Source of the DNA: Teretinema zuelzerae
GTDB lineage: Bacteria; Spirochaetota; Spirochaetia; Treponematales; Treponemataceae
Assembly (NCBI RefSeq): GCF_021021555.1
Contig: NZ_JAINWA010000003.1
Coordinates: 434,001-498,000, forward strand
Direction: 5' to 3'
Length of the DNA: 64,000 nt
Below the pieces are notes generated by a model. The model did not search any database. It was given only the letters and a program-made list of their open reading frames with translations, and was not told where the DNA came from. Shown piece after piece: positions 25,018 to 32,815 of the stretch (position 1 is the stretch's first letter; each line of letters starts with the position of its first letter). Both the position numbers and the translations under genes were made by a program.

Positions 25018-25844
25018 CAGGAGGCCTCCGGCGAAGCAGATTCGGAACGGCTGAAAAACCAGGAGAGCGCCGTGCCTGCGATCAAAGAGGCCAGGGAAAT
25101 GAGCGTTGAAGCGATTCCGGATGGCAGACCCGGATACACGGGAAGAACGGAACCGGCCACGAGGCCGAGGATCAGCGCGTAAGTCGCTTTCGGGAACCGG
25201 GTCATGAGAAAGCGGACGAGTCCGGCTCCAGCGAGAAGGCCTGCGATAATGCCGAATCCGATGGGAAGCAGCAGGGGAATATTAAAATCGGAGATCGCGG
25301 ATATCACCGTGCGGTAGCCGCCGAGTATCAACAATACAAGGGAACCGGATATTCCGGGAATTATCATCGCGACTGCTCCGACCGCTCCAAGAAAAAAGAG
25401 CCAAAAAAACACCGGAACGGACAGCGACGTAATCGCGGAAACCGACTCATCGGCCTGAACGACGGCCATCACTATCATGACGGCCAACCCCGCGGCGATG
25501 AAAACGGCTGCTCCGGGAGAGAAGGAATCGCCTTTGGCCCGCTTGAAAATAAAGGGGACGCTTCCCAGAATAATGCCGGTAAAAAAGAAAGCGGTAGGCG
25601 TCGGATGGGAGGCGAAAAGCCAATCGACGAGGTTTGCGAACAAAAGCACGCCGGTGGCGAGTCCGGCGGCAAGAAGCAACAGGAAAAGGATATTCTTTTT
25701 AATCCTGGAAAAATCCAGGGAAATGACTTCGAGTATTTTATCGTACACATTGAATACGACGGCCATAGTCCCGCCGGATACTCCGGGAATGACGTTCGCG
25801 ATGCCGAGAATAATCCCGACTAAATACGTTTTCAAGTTATTCAT
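25017..25844 (-). CDS. DUF368 membrane protein (PopT-like undecaprenyl phosphate transporter)
   Basis: 275 aa from ATG 25844 (AGGAG upstream; an earlier in-frame start at 25874 lacks SD). About eight hydrophobic segments. The DUF368 hallmark GIANVIPGVSGGTMAVVFNVYDKI sits near the N-terminus, and a second inverted-repeat copy, AMIIPGISGSLVLLILGGY, lies mid-protein. DUF368 members (PopT) have been shown in other bacteria to recycle undecaprenyl phosphate across the membrane; that role is inferred here. Coupled to the flavin reductase-like gene by TGATG. Confidence 0.85.
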   Translation of the reverse strand: MNNLKTYLVGIILGIANVIPGVSGGTMAVVFNVYDKILEVISLDFSRIKKNILFLLLLAAGLATGVLLFANLVDWLFASHPTPTAFFFTGIILGSVPFIFKRAKGDSFSPGAAVFIAAGLAVMIVMAVVQADESVSAITSLSVPVFFWLFFLGAVGAVAMIIPGISGSLVLLILGGYRTVISAISDFNIPLLLPIGFGIIAGLLAGAGLVRFLMTRFPKATYALILGLVAGSVLPVYPGLPSGIASTLISLASLIAGTALSWFFSRSESASPEAS

Positions 25845-25870
25845 TAAAGCTCCTGTTGCGTAAAAGTCTA

Positions 25871-26737
25871 TCATAAAGGCCGATCCGCGGACAACAGAGA
25901 CGAACAGCCGTCCGGTGAGAGGAGAGAGGAAAGCTCGAGATCCGTTTCAAGAAAGCGGCTGAAAGCGGTCGGCACAGGCTTTCCGACTGCGCCGAGCCAC
26001 CTTTCGAGAAATTCCTTCCTCGGAGTGACGCGGGCTCCCAGGTCCCGCTTGTACTGCATTTGCGGCTGGCCCAGATTCCAAAAGGAAAAACCGGACCGTT
26101 CCAGCAATACCGCAAGCGCGTGGAGCTGGAGCTTTCCGCAGTTGTTCCAGGCTCGTCTGTCAGGATGCATGAAGCCCGAAAGGCTCGTGTAGACGGAGCC
26201 GGTAATATAGCCGAGCTCTCCGGCGACGGGACGATCGCAGCGAGAAGACCAGAGTTCTACGCCGACCGGAATGAGGGGCGGCGAAGGAGAATCGCCGGAA
26301 AACGAATACTCGCGAGTGCGCGAAGCAAGTTGGTTCATAACCTTCCGATATGGCGCGTGGAGCCAGGATTCGCCCTCCCAGCATTCGCCGAGGCACCGCA
26401 TCGCAAGCCCGGGATCGCGGGTAACGCGGAGGGTCAGCGACAGACGATCGCAAATTCCCGAGCGGATTGCGGAGAAAAGGGAGCGGGACAAGCGGCGATC
26501 CCTCCAGTCGAGAACGGCGGACTCGATATGCATCTGAGGAAGCAACAGCATCCTGCCGTCGAAATGATCGGAACAAATCGATATGAACCCCGCTCGAGCA
26601 AGGGAAATGTAAAAATCGGGGTCCCAGTCGTCGGACCAATACCAGGCCTGCGTTTCATTGCCGTAGATGTAGGGAACCAAAAAAACAGGGTTAAGCCATT
26701 CGGGACTTATCGGAAGAATCGTGTTTTCGCTGCTCAT
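25871..26737 (-). CDS. Divergent leucyl/phenylalanyl-tRNA-protein transferase-like (Aat-like) protein
   Basis: 288 aa. The middle and C-terminal region follows the L/F-transferase (GNAT-type) order: SAIRSGICDRLSLTLRVTRDPGLAMRCLGECWEGESWLHAPYRKVM, then IPVGVELWSSRCDRPVAGELGYITGSVYTSLSGF, then LQLHALAVLLERSGFSFWNLGQPQMQYKRDLGARVTPRKEFLERW. These match 'F-x-x-V-I-x-x-C-A', 'W-I-x-x-x-M-x-x-A-Y', 'SVE-x-W', 'L-x-G-G-x-Y-G' and 'D-x-Q-x-x-x-x-x-L-G-A-x-x-x-x-R-x-x-F' of Aat, which adds Leu or Phe to N-terminal basic residues for N-degron degradation. The substitutions are extensive, so specificity may differ. No SD. A hairpin lies between it and argG. Confidence 0.6.
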   Translation of the reverse strand: MSSENTILPISPEWLNPVFLVPYIYGNETQAWYWSDDWDPDFYISLARAGFISICSDHFDGRMLLLPQMHIESAVLDWRDRRLSRSLFSAIRSGICDRLSLTLRVTRDPGLAMRCLGECWEGESWLHAPYRKVMNQLASRTREYSFSGDSPSPPLIPVGVELWSSRCDRPVAGELGYITGSVYTSLSGFMHPDRRAWNNCGKLQLHALAVLLERSGFSFWNLGQPQMQYKRDLGARVTPRKEFLERWLGAVGKPVPTAFSRFLETDLELSSLLSPDGCSSLLSADRPL

Positions 26738-26759
26738 ATCGCTCTGATGATAACGGAAA

Positions 26760-26788
26760 CGGCGCCGAACGCATAACGCCCGGCGCCG
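26760..26788 (-). other. GC-rich hairpin between argG and the Aat-like gene
   Basis: CGGCGCCG at 26760-26767 and again at 26781-26788 (each self-complementary) form an 8-bp stem with a 13-nt loop. Only a short broken T stretch follows on the minus strand, so it may be a leaky terminator or an mRNA stability element that lowers expression of the genes after argG. Confidence 0.45.
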
Positions 26789-26796
26789 CTTACTCG

Positions 26797-28053
26797 TTAT
26801 TCAGTAGGCCGCTGCTTCAAGGCCTTGGCCTCGACGGCCTGGCCCTGGCCGGTGGCCTGCTCCATCATGGCGCGTACTTTCAGCGGAAGGCCGAAAAGCG
26901 TGATGAAACCTTCGGCGTCGTGATGATCGTAGAGATCGCCGGTAGTGAAGCTGGCGATATTCGCGTTGTAGAGGCTGTACGGCGAACTCGAGCCGGCGCC
27001 CCTGATGGAGCCCTTATACAGTTTCATTTTGACGGTGCCGGTGACGTTCTGCTCGGCCGTATCCATGAAGGCCATCAGCGATTCCATGAGCCGGGTGTAC
27101 CAGCGGCCGTTGTATATGAGCTCGCTCATCTTGAGCGAAGCCTGCTGCTTGAAGAAGTAGGTATCCCGGTCGAGGCACAGATGGTCCATCTGCTCGTGGG
27201 CGAAGTAGAGAATCGCTCCGCCGGGAGTTTCGTAGACGCCGCGGCTTTTCATGCCGACAACGCGGTTCTCAACGATGTCGACAAGGCCGACTCCGTTCCT
27301 TCCGCCGATCTTGTTCAGCTCCTTCATCAGCTCGAGGGCTCCCATCTTCTTTCCGTTGACGGAAACAGGAATGCCGTGTTCGAAGCCGACTTCCACGTAC
27401 TCGCCGGCCTCCGGCGCTTCCTCGGGAACGACGGTGAGCTGGAGCATGTGCTTCCAGTTCGGCTCGTTTTCTGTTTCCTCGAGCTCGAGCCCTTCGTGGG
27501 ACAGGTGCCAGATGTTCTCGTCGCGGCTGTAGGATTGATCTTTCTTCATCGGAACGGGGATGTTCCGTTTTTCGAGATACTCGATTTCCTCTTCGCGGCT
27601 CTGGATATCCCAGATCCGCCAGGGGGCGATGATTTTCAGATCGGGAGCGAAGGCCTTGATGGTGAGCTCGAAGCGGATCTGGTCGTTACCCTTTCCCGTC
27701 GCGCCGTGGCAGATGGCGGTAGCGCCTTCCTGCCGGGCGTAATCCACGAGAATTTTCGCGATCAGGGGACGAGCAGTGGAGGTTCCGAGAAGATAGCGGT
27801 CTTCGTAGATCGCGTTCGCCTTGAGAGCCGGCCAGATGAAGTCCGTGATATATTCTTCCCGGGCGTCTACGACGTAGCAGGATGAAGCTCCCGTGTCCAG
27901 GGCGCGCTGCTTGATCTTGCCCCAATCGTCGCCCTGTCCGACGTCGATGCATACGGCTACCACATCGTAGTCGTAGTTTTCTTTCAGCCAGGGAATGATG
28001 ACGGTGGTGTCCAAACCGCCGGAATACGCCAAGATAACCTTTTCTTTGCTCAT
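26797..28053 (-). CDS. argG: Argininosuccinate synthase
   Basis: 418 aa, with the PP-loop AYSGGLDTTV at the N-terminus and the family blocks ATGKGNDQIRFE and SREEEIEYLEKRNIPVP. Condenses citrulline and aspartate using ATP. SD AAGGAG before ATG 28053. It lies 33 bp downstream of argD in the arginine cluster. The C-terminal EAKALKQRPTE tail extends slightly past the usual end. Confidence 0.96.
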   Translation of the reverse strand: MSKEKVILAYSGGLDTTVIIPWLKENYDYDVVAVCIDVGQGDDWGKIKQRALDTGASSCYVVDAREEYITDFIWPALKANAIYEDRYLLGTSTARPLIAKILVDYARQEGATAICHGATGKGNDQIRFELTIKAFAPDLKIIAPWRIWDIQSREEEIEYLEKRNIPVPMKKDQSYSRDENIWHLSHEGLELEETENEPNWKHMLQLTVVPEEAPEAGEYVEVGFEHGIPVSVNGKKMGALELMKELNKIGGRNGVGLVDIVENRVVGMKSRGVYETPGGAILYFAHEQMDHLCLDRDTYFFKQQASLKMSELIYNGRWYTRLMESLMAFMDTAEQNVTGTVKMKLYKGSIRGAGSSSPYSLYNANIASFTTGDLYDHHDAEGFITLFGLPLKVRAMMEQATGQGQAVEAKALKQRPTE

Positions 28054-28086
28054 GTAATGCTCCTTGCTAATCTATCTTCGATAAAA

Positions 28087-29295
28087 TCACTGATTACTGT
28101 TCGAACCGGTCAATACGCTGTGCAGAATCTCGAGGCCTTCGTCGATTTCTTCCATAGTTACAACGAGAGGAGGAAGAAAGCGCAGCGTCTGGACGCCCGC
28201 CGTCGATATGCACAGGCCCCTGCCGCCGGAACCCGGGAAGCCGAGACAGGCCTTTTGTATGTCCGAAGCGGGCGAATCGATGTCTACGCCGACCATCAAG
28301 CCGCGTCCCCGTATTTCCCGAATGCAGGGAAGCTTCCAGGCTGCGATCTTGGCGCGGATATAGTCGCCCTTTTCCGCGGCCTTCGAAAGGAAGCCCGGCT
28401 TTGCCAATTCAGCCATCACAGCAAGAGACGCCGCGCAGGCAAGGGGATTTCCGCCGAAGGTCGACTGGTGGTCGCCGGCGACGAAAACATCCGCCGCCGC
28501 GCCTTTGGAGAGGCAGGCTCCCATAGGAACTCCCCCGGCGATTCCCTTGGCGAGGGTGACGACGTCGGGATCGAGGCCCAGCTGTTCGCAGGCGAGAAAG
28601 GTTCCCGTCCGCCCTACTCCGGTTTGCACTTCGTCGATCATGACGAGGGCTCCGGCCTTCTTCGCCGCAGCGCAGGCGGCCCGGGCCCATTCGCGGTCCA
28701 CGAGGTTCACGCCGCCTTCGCCCTGTACGACTTCCATGAAGAAGGCGCACACGGTTCCGTCGAAGGCCGTTTCAAGGGCGGAAAAATCGTTCGCGTCGAT
28801 ATGCCGGAAGCCCGCGATGTACGGAGCGAAGGCTGGCGCATGGAATTTCTCCTGCCCGGTCGCTGCAAGGGTTGCGAGCGTTCTGCCGTGGAAGGACTTT
28901 TGCAGGGTAACGATGACGTGGCGGGTTCCCGCCTGTTTTCCCTCTTTCGCGTCGGACTGAGATCCGAACTTTCTGGCGAGCTTGATCGCCGCCTCGTTCG
29001 CCTCCGCTCCGGAATTGCCGAAAAACACCTTGTCCATCTTTGTGCGGGACAGGAGGGCCTCAGCGCAGGCTAGCCCCGTATCCGAATTATAGTAATTGGA
29101 AATATGAATCTGCTTCGCGGCCTGGTCGCAAACCGCCTTCACGAGGGCCGGATGATTGTGGCCCAGACAGTTCACCCCGATCCCCGAGACGAAATCTATA
29201 TACTTCTTTCCCTGGTCGTCCGCGAGGATGCTTCCGTTTCCGGAAACGAACACTACCGGCAGACTTCCCAGATTGTTGATTATCTTTCCCGCCAT
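28087..29295 (-). CDS. argD: Acetylornithine aminotransferase
   Basis: 402 aa class III PLP aminotransferase. GNSGAEANEAAIKLAR, VMIDEVQTGVGRTG and the PLP-lysine block TLAKGIAGGVPMGA are present. Converts N-acetylglutamate semialdehyde to N-acetylornithine; related enzymes also make succinyldiaminopimelate, but the arginine-operon position argues for ArgD. SD AAGGAG precedes ATG 29295. Confidence 0.95.
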   Translation of the reverse strand: MAGKIINNLGSLPVVFVSGNGSILADDQGKKYIDFVSGIGVNCLGHNHPALVKAVCDQAAKQIHISNYYNSDTGLACAEALLSRTKMDKVFFGNSGAEANEAAIKLARKFGSQSDAKEGKQAGTRHVIVTLQKSFHGRTLATLAATGQEKFHAPAFAPYIAGFRHIDANDFSALETAFDGTVCAFFMEVVQGEGGVNLVDREWARAACAAAKKAGALVMIDEVQTGVGRTGTFLACEQLGLDPDVVTLAKGIAGGVPMGACLSKGAAADVFVAGDHQSTFGGNPLACAASLAVMAELAKPGFLSKAAEKGDYIRAKIAAWKLPCIREIRGRGLMVGVDIDSPASDIQKACLGFPGSGGRGLCISTAGVQTLRFLPPLVVTMEEIDEGLEILHSVLTGSNSNQ

Positions 29296-29322
29296 TCAAG
29301 GCTCCTTTCCCTGTTCCAGGGA

Positions 29323-30195
29323 TTATACGATCATAGTTCCTATGCCCCGGTCGGAGAACATCTCTATCAGCAAGGCGTGGGGAACCCGGCCGTCGATGAT
29401 GTAGGTTCGGGGAACTCCGCCCTTGATAGCCTCAAGATTGCATTCGATCTTGGGAATCATTCCCTCGGAGATTACTCCTGTCGCTATCATCGAGGGTACC
29501 GCCACATGGTCGAGGCGGCTGATGAGGCTCGAAGGGTCGTTCACATCCCTGAGCAGACCGGGGACGTTGGTAAGCTGCACGAATTTCTCGGCCTTGAGAG
29601 CCACGGCGATCTTCGCGGCGGCGGTGTCGGCGTTGATGTTGTATCGGCTCATGTCTCCCTGCTCGCCGAGCGCTACGGTAGAGACGACCGGGATGTATCC
29701 CTTGTCGAGGAGGGTTTCCAGAATCTCCGGATGCACCTCGGTCACGTCTCCGACGAAGCCGAGATCGACTCCGTCCTTGTCGATTTTCTTAGCGCGCAGA
29801 AGGCCCGAGTCCACGCCTGAAAGACCGACAGCCTTTCCGCCCGCCTGCAACAGGAGCCCGACGATGTCCTTGTTCAGCTTGCCGGTGAGCACCATCTGGA
29901 CGATTTCCATGGTCTCCGCGTCGGTGTAGCGCAAGCCGTTGATGAACTTCGATTCCTTGCCGGTTTTCTCCAGCATCGCGTTGATTTCAGGACCGCCGCC
30001 GTGAACCAGGACGGTGCGGATTCCGATGGTTGAAAGAAGGACAAGATCCTCCATCACCGCGGCTTTCAGGGTTTCGTTGAGCATGGCGTTTCCGCCGTAC
30101 TTCACCACGATCGTCTTTCCCACGTACTGTTTGAAGTACGGGAGAGCCTGAACCAGAATATCGGCCCAATCCTTGTTGCTTATCGCTTCGCTCAT
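29323..30195 (-). CDS. argB: Acetylglutamate kinase
   Basis: 290 aa from ATG 30195; the longer frame to 30249 lies inside argJ. Amino-acid kinase fold with VVKYGGNAM, TVLVHGGGPEINAML, GLSGVDSGLLRAKK and INADTAAAKIAVALKA. Phosphorylates N-acetylglutamate, usually the arginine feedback point. The start overlaps the argJ stop (ATGA). Confidence 0.95.
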   Translation of the reverse strand: MSEAISNKDWADILVQALPYFKQYVGKTIVVKYGGNAMLNETLKAAVMEDLVLLSTIGIRTVLVHGGGPEINAMLEKTGKESKFINGLRYTDAETMEIVQMVLTGKLNKDIVGLLLQAGGKAVGLSGVDSGLLRAKKIDKDGVDLGFVGDVTEVHPEILETLLDKGYIPVVSTVALGEQGDMSRYNINADTAAAKIAVALKAEKFVQLTNVPGLLRDVNDPSSLISRLDHVAVPSMIATGVISEGMIPKIECNLEAIKGGVPRTYIIDGRVPHALLIEMFSDRGIGTMIV

Positions 30196-31409
30196 GTGCG
30201 GTAGTCTCCGTTGATCTTCACGTAATCGTAGGTAAGGTCGCAGCCCCACGCGGTTCCGTTTTCCTTTCCGTCTTTCAATTCGATCCTGATTTTCACTTCG
30301 GTTTCGCCGAGAATTTCCTTTGCCTTCGGTTCGTCGAAATCGAGCGGAACGCCGTTATGGAACACTTCGATTTCCCCGGCGCCCGAATCGAAGAACACGC
30401 TCGTTCCCTCCTGAGAGAAATGCTCTCCCGAGTATCCCATCGCGCAAAGGATTCTTCCCCAATTCGCGTCCTTGCCGAAAAAGGCCGCCTTGACGAGGCT
30501 CGACGAAATAACGGCCTTCGCGAGGTTCCTCGCAGCCTCCGCGGACTTCGCGCCGTTCACGACGCACTCGAGAAGATGGGTCGCGCCTTCTCCGTCTGCC
30601 GCGATCATCCGGGCCATCCGCGTGTTCACCGCGTTCAGGGCCGAGACGAAGGCGCGATAGTCCGCGTTTTTCGAAGCGATCAACGGATTTCCCGCCAACC
30701 CGTTCGCCAGGGCGCACAGTGTGTCGTTCGTGCTGGTGTCCCCGTCGACGCTTACGCAGTTGTAGGTTTGATCCGCGCTTTCCCGCAGAGCCGCGTCCAG
30801 CATCTTCGGGGTGATAGCAGCGTCGGTGGTAATGAAGCCGAGCATGGTACCCATGTTTATGTGGATCATTCCCGAGCCCTTGGCCATAGTGCCGATCCTG
30901 GCTTTCTTTCCGCCGAGCTCGAATTCTACGGCCGTTTCCTTATGCTTTGTGTCGGTAGTCATGATGGCTTCCCGGGCCGCCGCATTGCCGGATTTCGACA
31001 GGCCTTCGCACAGGGCTTCCATGCCGGATTCGATCGCGCCGATGTTGATCTGCTGGCCGATGACTCCGGTCGAACAGACCAGAACGTCTTCTGTATTCAG
31101 CCCGAGAAGCGAAGCGGCGAGTTCCGCCGTCCGCTCGGCGTTCGCATAGCCCTGCTCTCCCGTGCACGCGTTCGCGTTTCCGGAATTGGCGACAATCGCC
31201 TGGGCTGCGCCGTTCGCAATATGCTTTTTCGTCAGTTTTACCGGTTCAGCCTTCACCAGGTTTTTCGTAAATACCGCGGCAGCCGAGCAGGGAACTTCGG
31301 ATTCGATGAGAGCAAGATCGTTCTTTGTGCGGCCTTTCTTGATTCCGCAGAGAACTCCGTTCGCCGTAAAACCGGCGGGGGCGCATACGCCGCCTTCTAT
31401 AAAAGTCAT
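30192..31409 (-). CDS. argJ: Glutamate N-acetyltransferase/amino-acid acetyltransferase
   Basis: 405 aa. Self-cleaving Ntn-type enzyme that recycles the acetyl group from N-acetylornithine to glutamate. Blocks: NSGNANACTGEQG, KGSGMIHINMGTMLGFITTDA with the nucleophilic Thr of the MGTML motif retained, and FGKDANWGRILCAMGYSG. SD AAGGAG. Having ArgJ, no separate ArgE would be needed; none is seen in the window. Confidence 0.95.
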   Translation of the reverse strand: MTFIEGGVCAPAGFTANGVLCGIKKGRTKNDLALIESEVPCSAAAVFTKNLVKAEPVKLTKKHIANGAAQAIVANSGNANACTGEQGYANAERTAELAASLLGLNTEDVLVCSTGVIGQQINIGAIESGMEALCEGLSKSGNAAAREAIMTTDTKHKETAVEFELGGKKARIGTMAKGSGMIHINMGTMLGFITTDAAITPKMLDAALRESADQTYNCVSVDGDTSTNDTLCALANGLAGNPLIASKNADYRAFVSALNAVNTRMARMIAADGEGATHLLECVVNGAKSAEAARNLAKAVISSSLVKAAFFGKDANWGRILCAMGYSGEHFSQEGTSVFFDSGAGEIEVFHNGVPLDFDEPKAKEILGETEVKIRIELKDGKENGTAWGCDLTYDYVKINGDYRT

Positions 31410-31440
31410 AGATTCTTCTCCTTCCGCATGCTCGCGGCGG

Positions 31441-32490
31441 TTAAAAAGCGGCGGGAATCGCGTCGATTCCCATTGTTTCCGGGAAACCGGAAATCAGGTT
31501 CATATTCTGCACCGCTTGTCCGGCGGCGCCCTTTACCATGTTGTCGATGGCGGAAACAATCTCGACGGTGTTTCCCCCGTTCACCACATGGATCGAAAGA
31601 TCGCACCAGTTGGAAAGCCGCACGTTTTTAGTCGTAGCGGTGTCTCCGAGGGGAAGCACCCGGACGAAAGGCTCTTCGGCGTAGCGCTCCGCAAAAATGG
31701 CGAACACCTCTTCTTCAGTCACCGGCCGGACCGTCTGAGCGTATACGGTCGCTATGATGCCGCGGCTCATCGGCAAAAGATGCGGAGTGAAAAGGACGTT
31801 CACGGGCTTCCCCGCAGCCTTCGAGCAGTTCCTCGCGATCTCGGGCTGATGCCGGTGCTTGCCCACATTGTACGGAGCAAAGGACTCTCCCGATTCGGAA
31901 TAGTTGTTCTTCTCGCTCGGATTCCGGCCAGTTCCGGTAATTCCGCTTTTCGCGTCGACGATTACGCAGTCCGTTTTCGCCAAACCCTTTTCCAGCAGGG
32001 GAAGAAGGGCAAGGGTCGCCGCGGTCACATAGCAGCCGGGATTCCCGATCACCCTGGCCTTGCGAATTTTCTCCCGATTCATTTCCGGAAGCCCGTAGAC
32101 CGACTCGCTGTGCATCGCGGGAAATGCGTACGGTTTTTTATACCATTCCACGAAGGTCGCCTCATCCTCGTCGAACCGGAAATCAGCCGAAAGATCGATC
32201 AGCTTTTTCCCCTGTTTTACGCAGGCGTCCGCGTACTGCTCGGCGACTCCGTGCGGAAGAGCGGTGAACACCACGTCTGCGGCGGCGACAACCGCGTCGG
32301 CGCCGGTGAGCACGCCGTCGGTTTTCCCCCGGAGCATTCCGCGCAGGTTCGGATACACGTCGACGATGTTCTGCCCCTCGAAACTGACGGAGCTGAGGGC
32401 CAGGGAAGAAACTTCAGGGTGCGCCAAAAGGAGGCGGACCAATTCGACGCCGACATATCCTGTCGCGCCGATAATACCGGCAACAATCAT
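31441..32490 (-). CDS. argC: N-acetyl-gamma-glutamyl-phosphate reductase
   Basis: 349 aa. Rossmann start VAGIIGATGYVGVELVRLLLAHPE and the active-site Cys in VIGNPGCYVTA; KSGITGTGRNPSEKNNYSE and the HRHQPEI block match ArgC. First structural gene of the argC-J-B-D-G cluster. SD GGAG precedes ATG 32490. Transcribed from an upstream promoter through an Arg-rich leader peptide and a hairpin region. Confidence 0.95.
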   Translation of the reverse strand: MIVAGIIGATGYVGVELVRLLLAHPEVSSLALSSVSFEGQNIVDVYPNLRGMLRGKTDGVLTGADAVVAAADVVFTALPHGVAEQYADACVKQGKKLIDLSADFRFDEDEATFVEWYKKPYAFPAMHSESVYGLPEMNREKIRKARVIGNPGCYVTAATLALLPLLEKGLAKTDCVIVDAKSGITGTGRNPSEKNNYSESGESFAPYNVGKHRHQPEIARNCSKAAGKPVNVLFTPHLLPMSRGIIATVYAQTVRPVTEEEVFAIFAERYAEEPFVRVLPLGDTATTKNVRLSNWCDLSIHVVNGGNTVEIVSAIDNMVKGAAGQAVQNMNLISGFPETMGIDAIPAAF

Positions 32491-32506
32491 ATGCTACTCC
32501 AATTCA

Positions 32507-32592
32507 AATAATGTATTGTGTTAGGAAAATAAAACCGGAAAGGCCTCGAACGAGGCTGACCCTGACCGGACAGGGGCGATGGAAGAAGTTCT
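32507..32592 (-). promoter_or_regulatory. Candidate attenuator hairpins between leader peptide and argC
   Basis: Reading the minus strand after the leader stop, two competing structures are visible. One is CCCTG/CAGGG enclosing TCCGGT. The other is a longer hairpin whose outer CCGG arms flank an inner GCCTC-GTTC-GAGGC stem and which is directly followed by TTTTATTTT. The 5' CCGG arm of the second lies in the loop of the first, so they cannot both form. The argC SD follows. Confidence 0.55.
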
Positions 32593-32679
32593 TTACGCCT
32601 GACGGCGACGGAGGGCGCGGAAAAGATGGAAACCGGATAGACACAGTGCGGAAAACGTTTCGCAGCATTGATCAGTCAT
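32593..32679 (-). CDS. Arginine-rich leader peptide upstream of argC (28 aa)
   Basis: ATG 32679 to TAA 32593, preceded by a perfect AAGGAG SD with 7-nt spacing. It encodes 28 residues, with Arg at positions 21, 24, 25 and 26, so the peptide ends FRALRRRQA. The arginine codons (CGC, CGT, CGC, CGT) sit just before the stop and 102 nt before the argC start, with hairpins between. This is the layout of ribosome-mediated attenuation leaders such as those for his, trp or leu, here specific for arginine. Too short for most gene finders. Confidence 0.65.
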   Translation of the reverse strand: MTDQCCETFSALCLSGFHLFRALRRRQA

Positions 32680-32714
32680 TTCTCTTCTCCTTACCAAGGA
32701 TGAACTTTAGCAAA

Positions 32715-32744
32715 AGTGTAACTACTTTAGCTGCCGATGGTCAA
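32715..32744 (-). promoter_or_regulatory. Promoter of the arginine operon leader
   Basis: -35 TTGACC (32739-32744), 18 bp spacer, -10 TACACT (32715-32720) on the minus strand. The predicted start near 32708 leaves about 28 nt before the leader peptide ATG. Confidence 0.55.
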
Positions 32745-32761
32745 GAAGAGAAATGCAAAAA

Positions 32762-32789
32762 TATGCAGAATTCTTTCAAAAACTGCATA
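32762..32789 (-). terminator. Weak terminator after the acyl-CoA synthetase gene
   Basis: TATGCAG (32762-32768) and CTGCATA (32783-32789), 14-nt loop, with T-rich sequence on both sides (TTTTT on the minus strand). Probably ends the gene at 32816-34747. Confidence 0.45.
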
Positions 32790-32815
32790 CTTTTTCTTCC
32801 TGGAGCTGCCTTCCG

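Noticed and set aside
30357-32511. Long plus-strand frames opposite argJ and argC (over 400 codons each)
   Set aside because: They are antisense to clearly identified arginine genes; their length reflects high GC codon usage.
32680-32815. Second ArgR-type ARG box upstream of argC
   Set aside because: The inverted repeat TATGCAG/CTGCATA lies upstream of the promoter and resembles a terminator more than an ARG box; the AT-rich consensus is not met.
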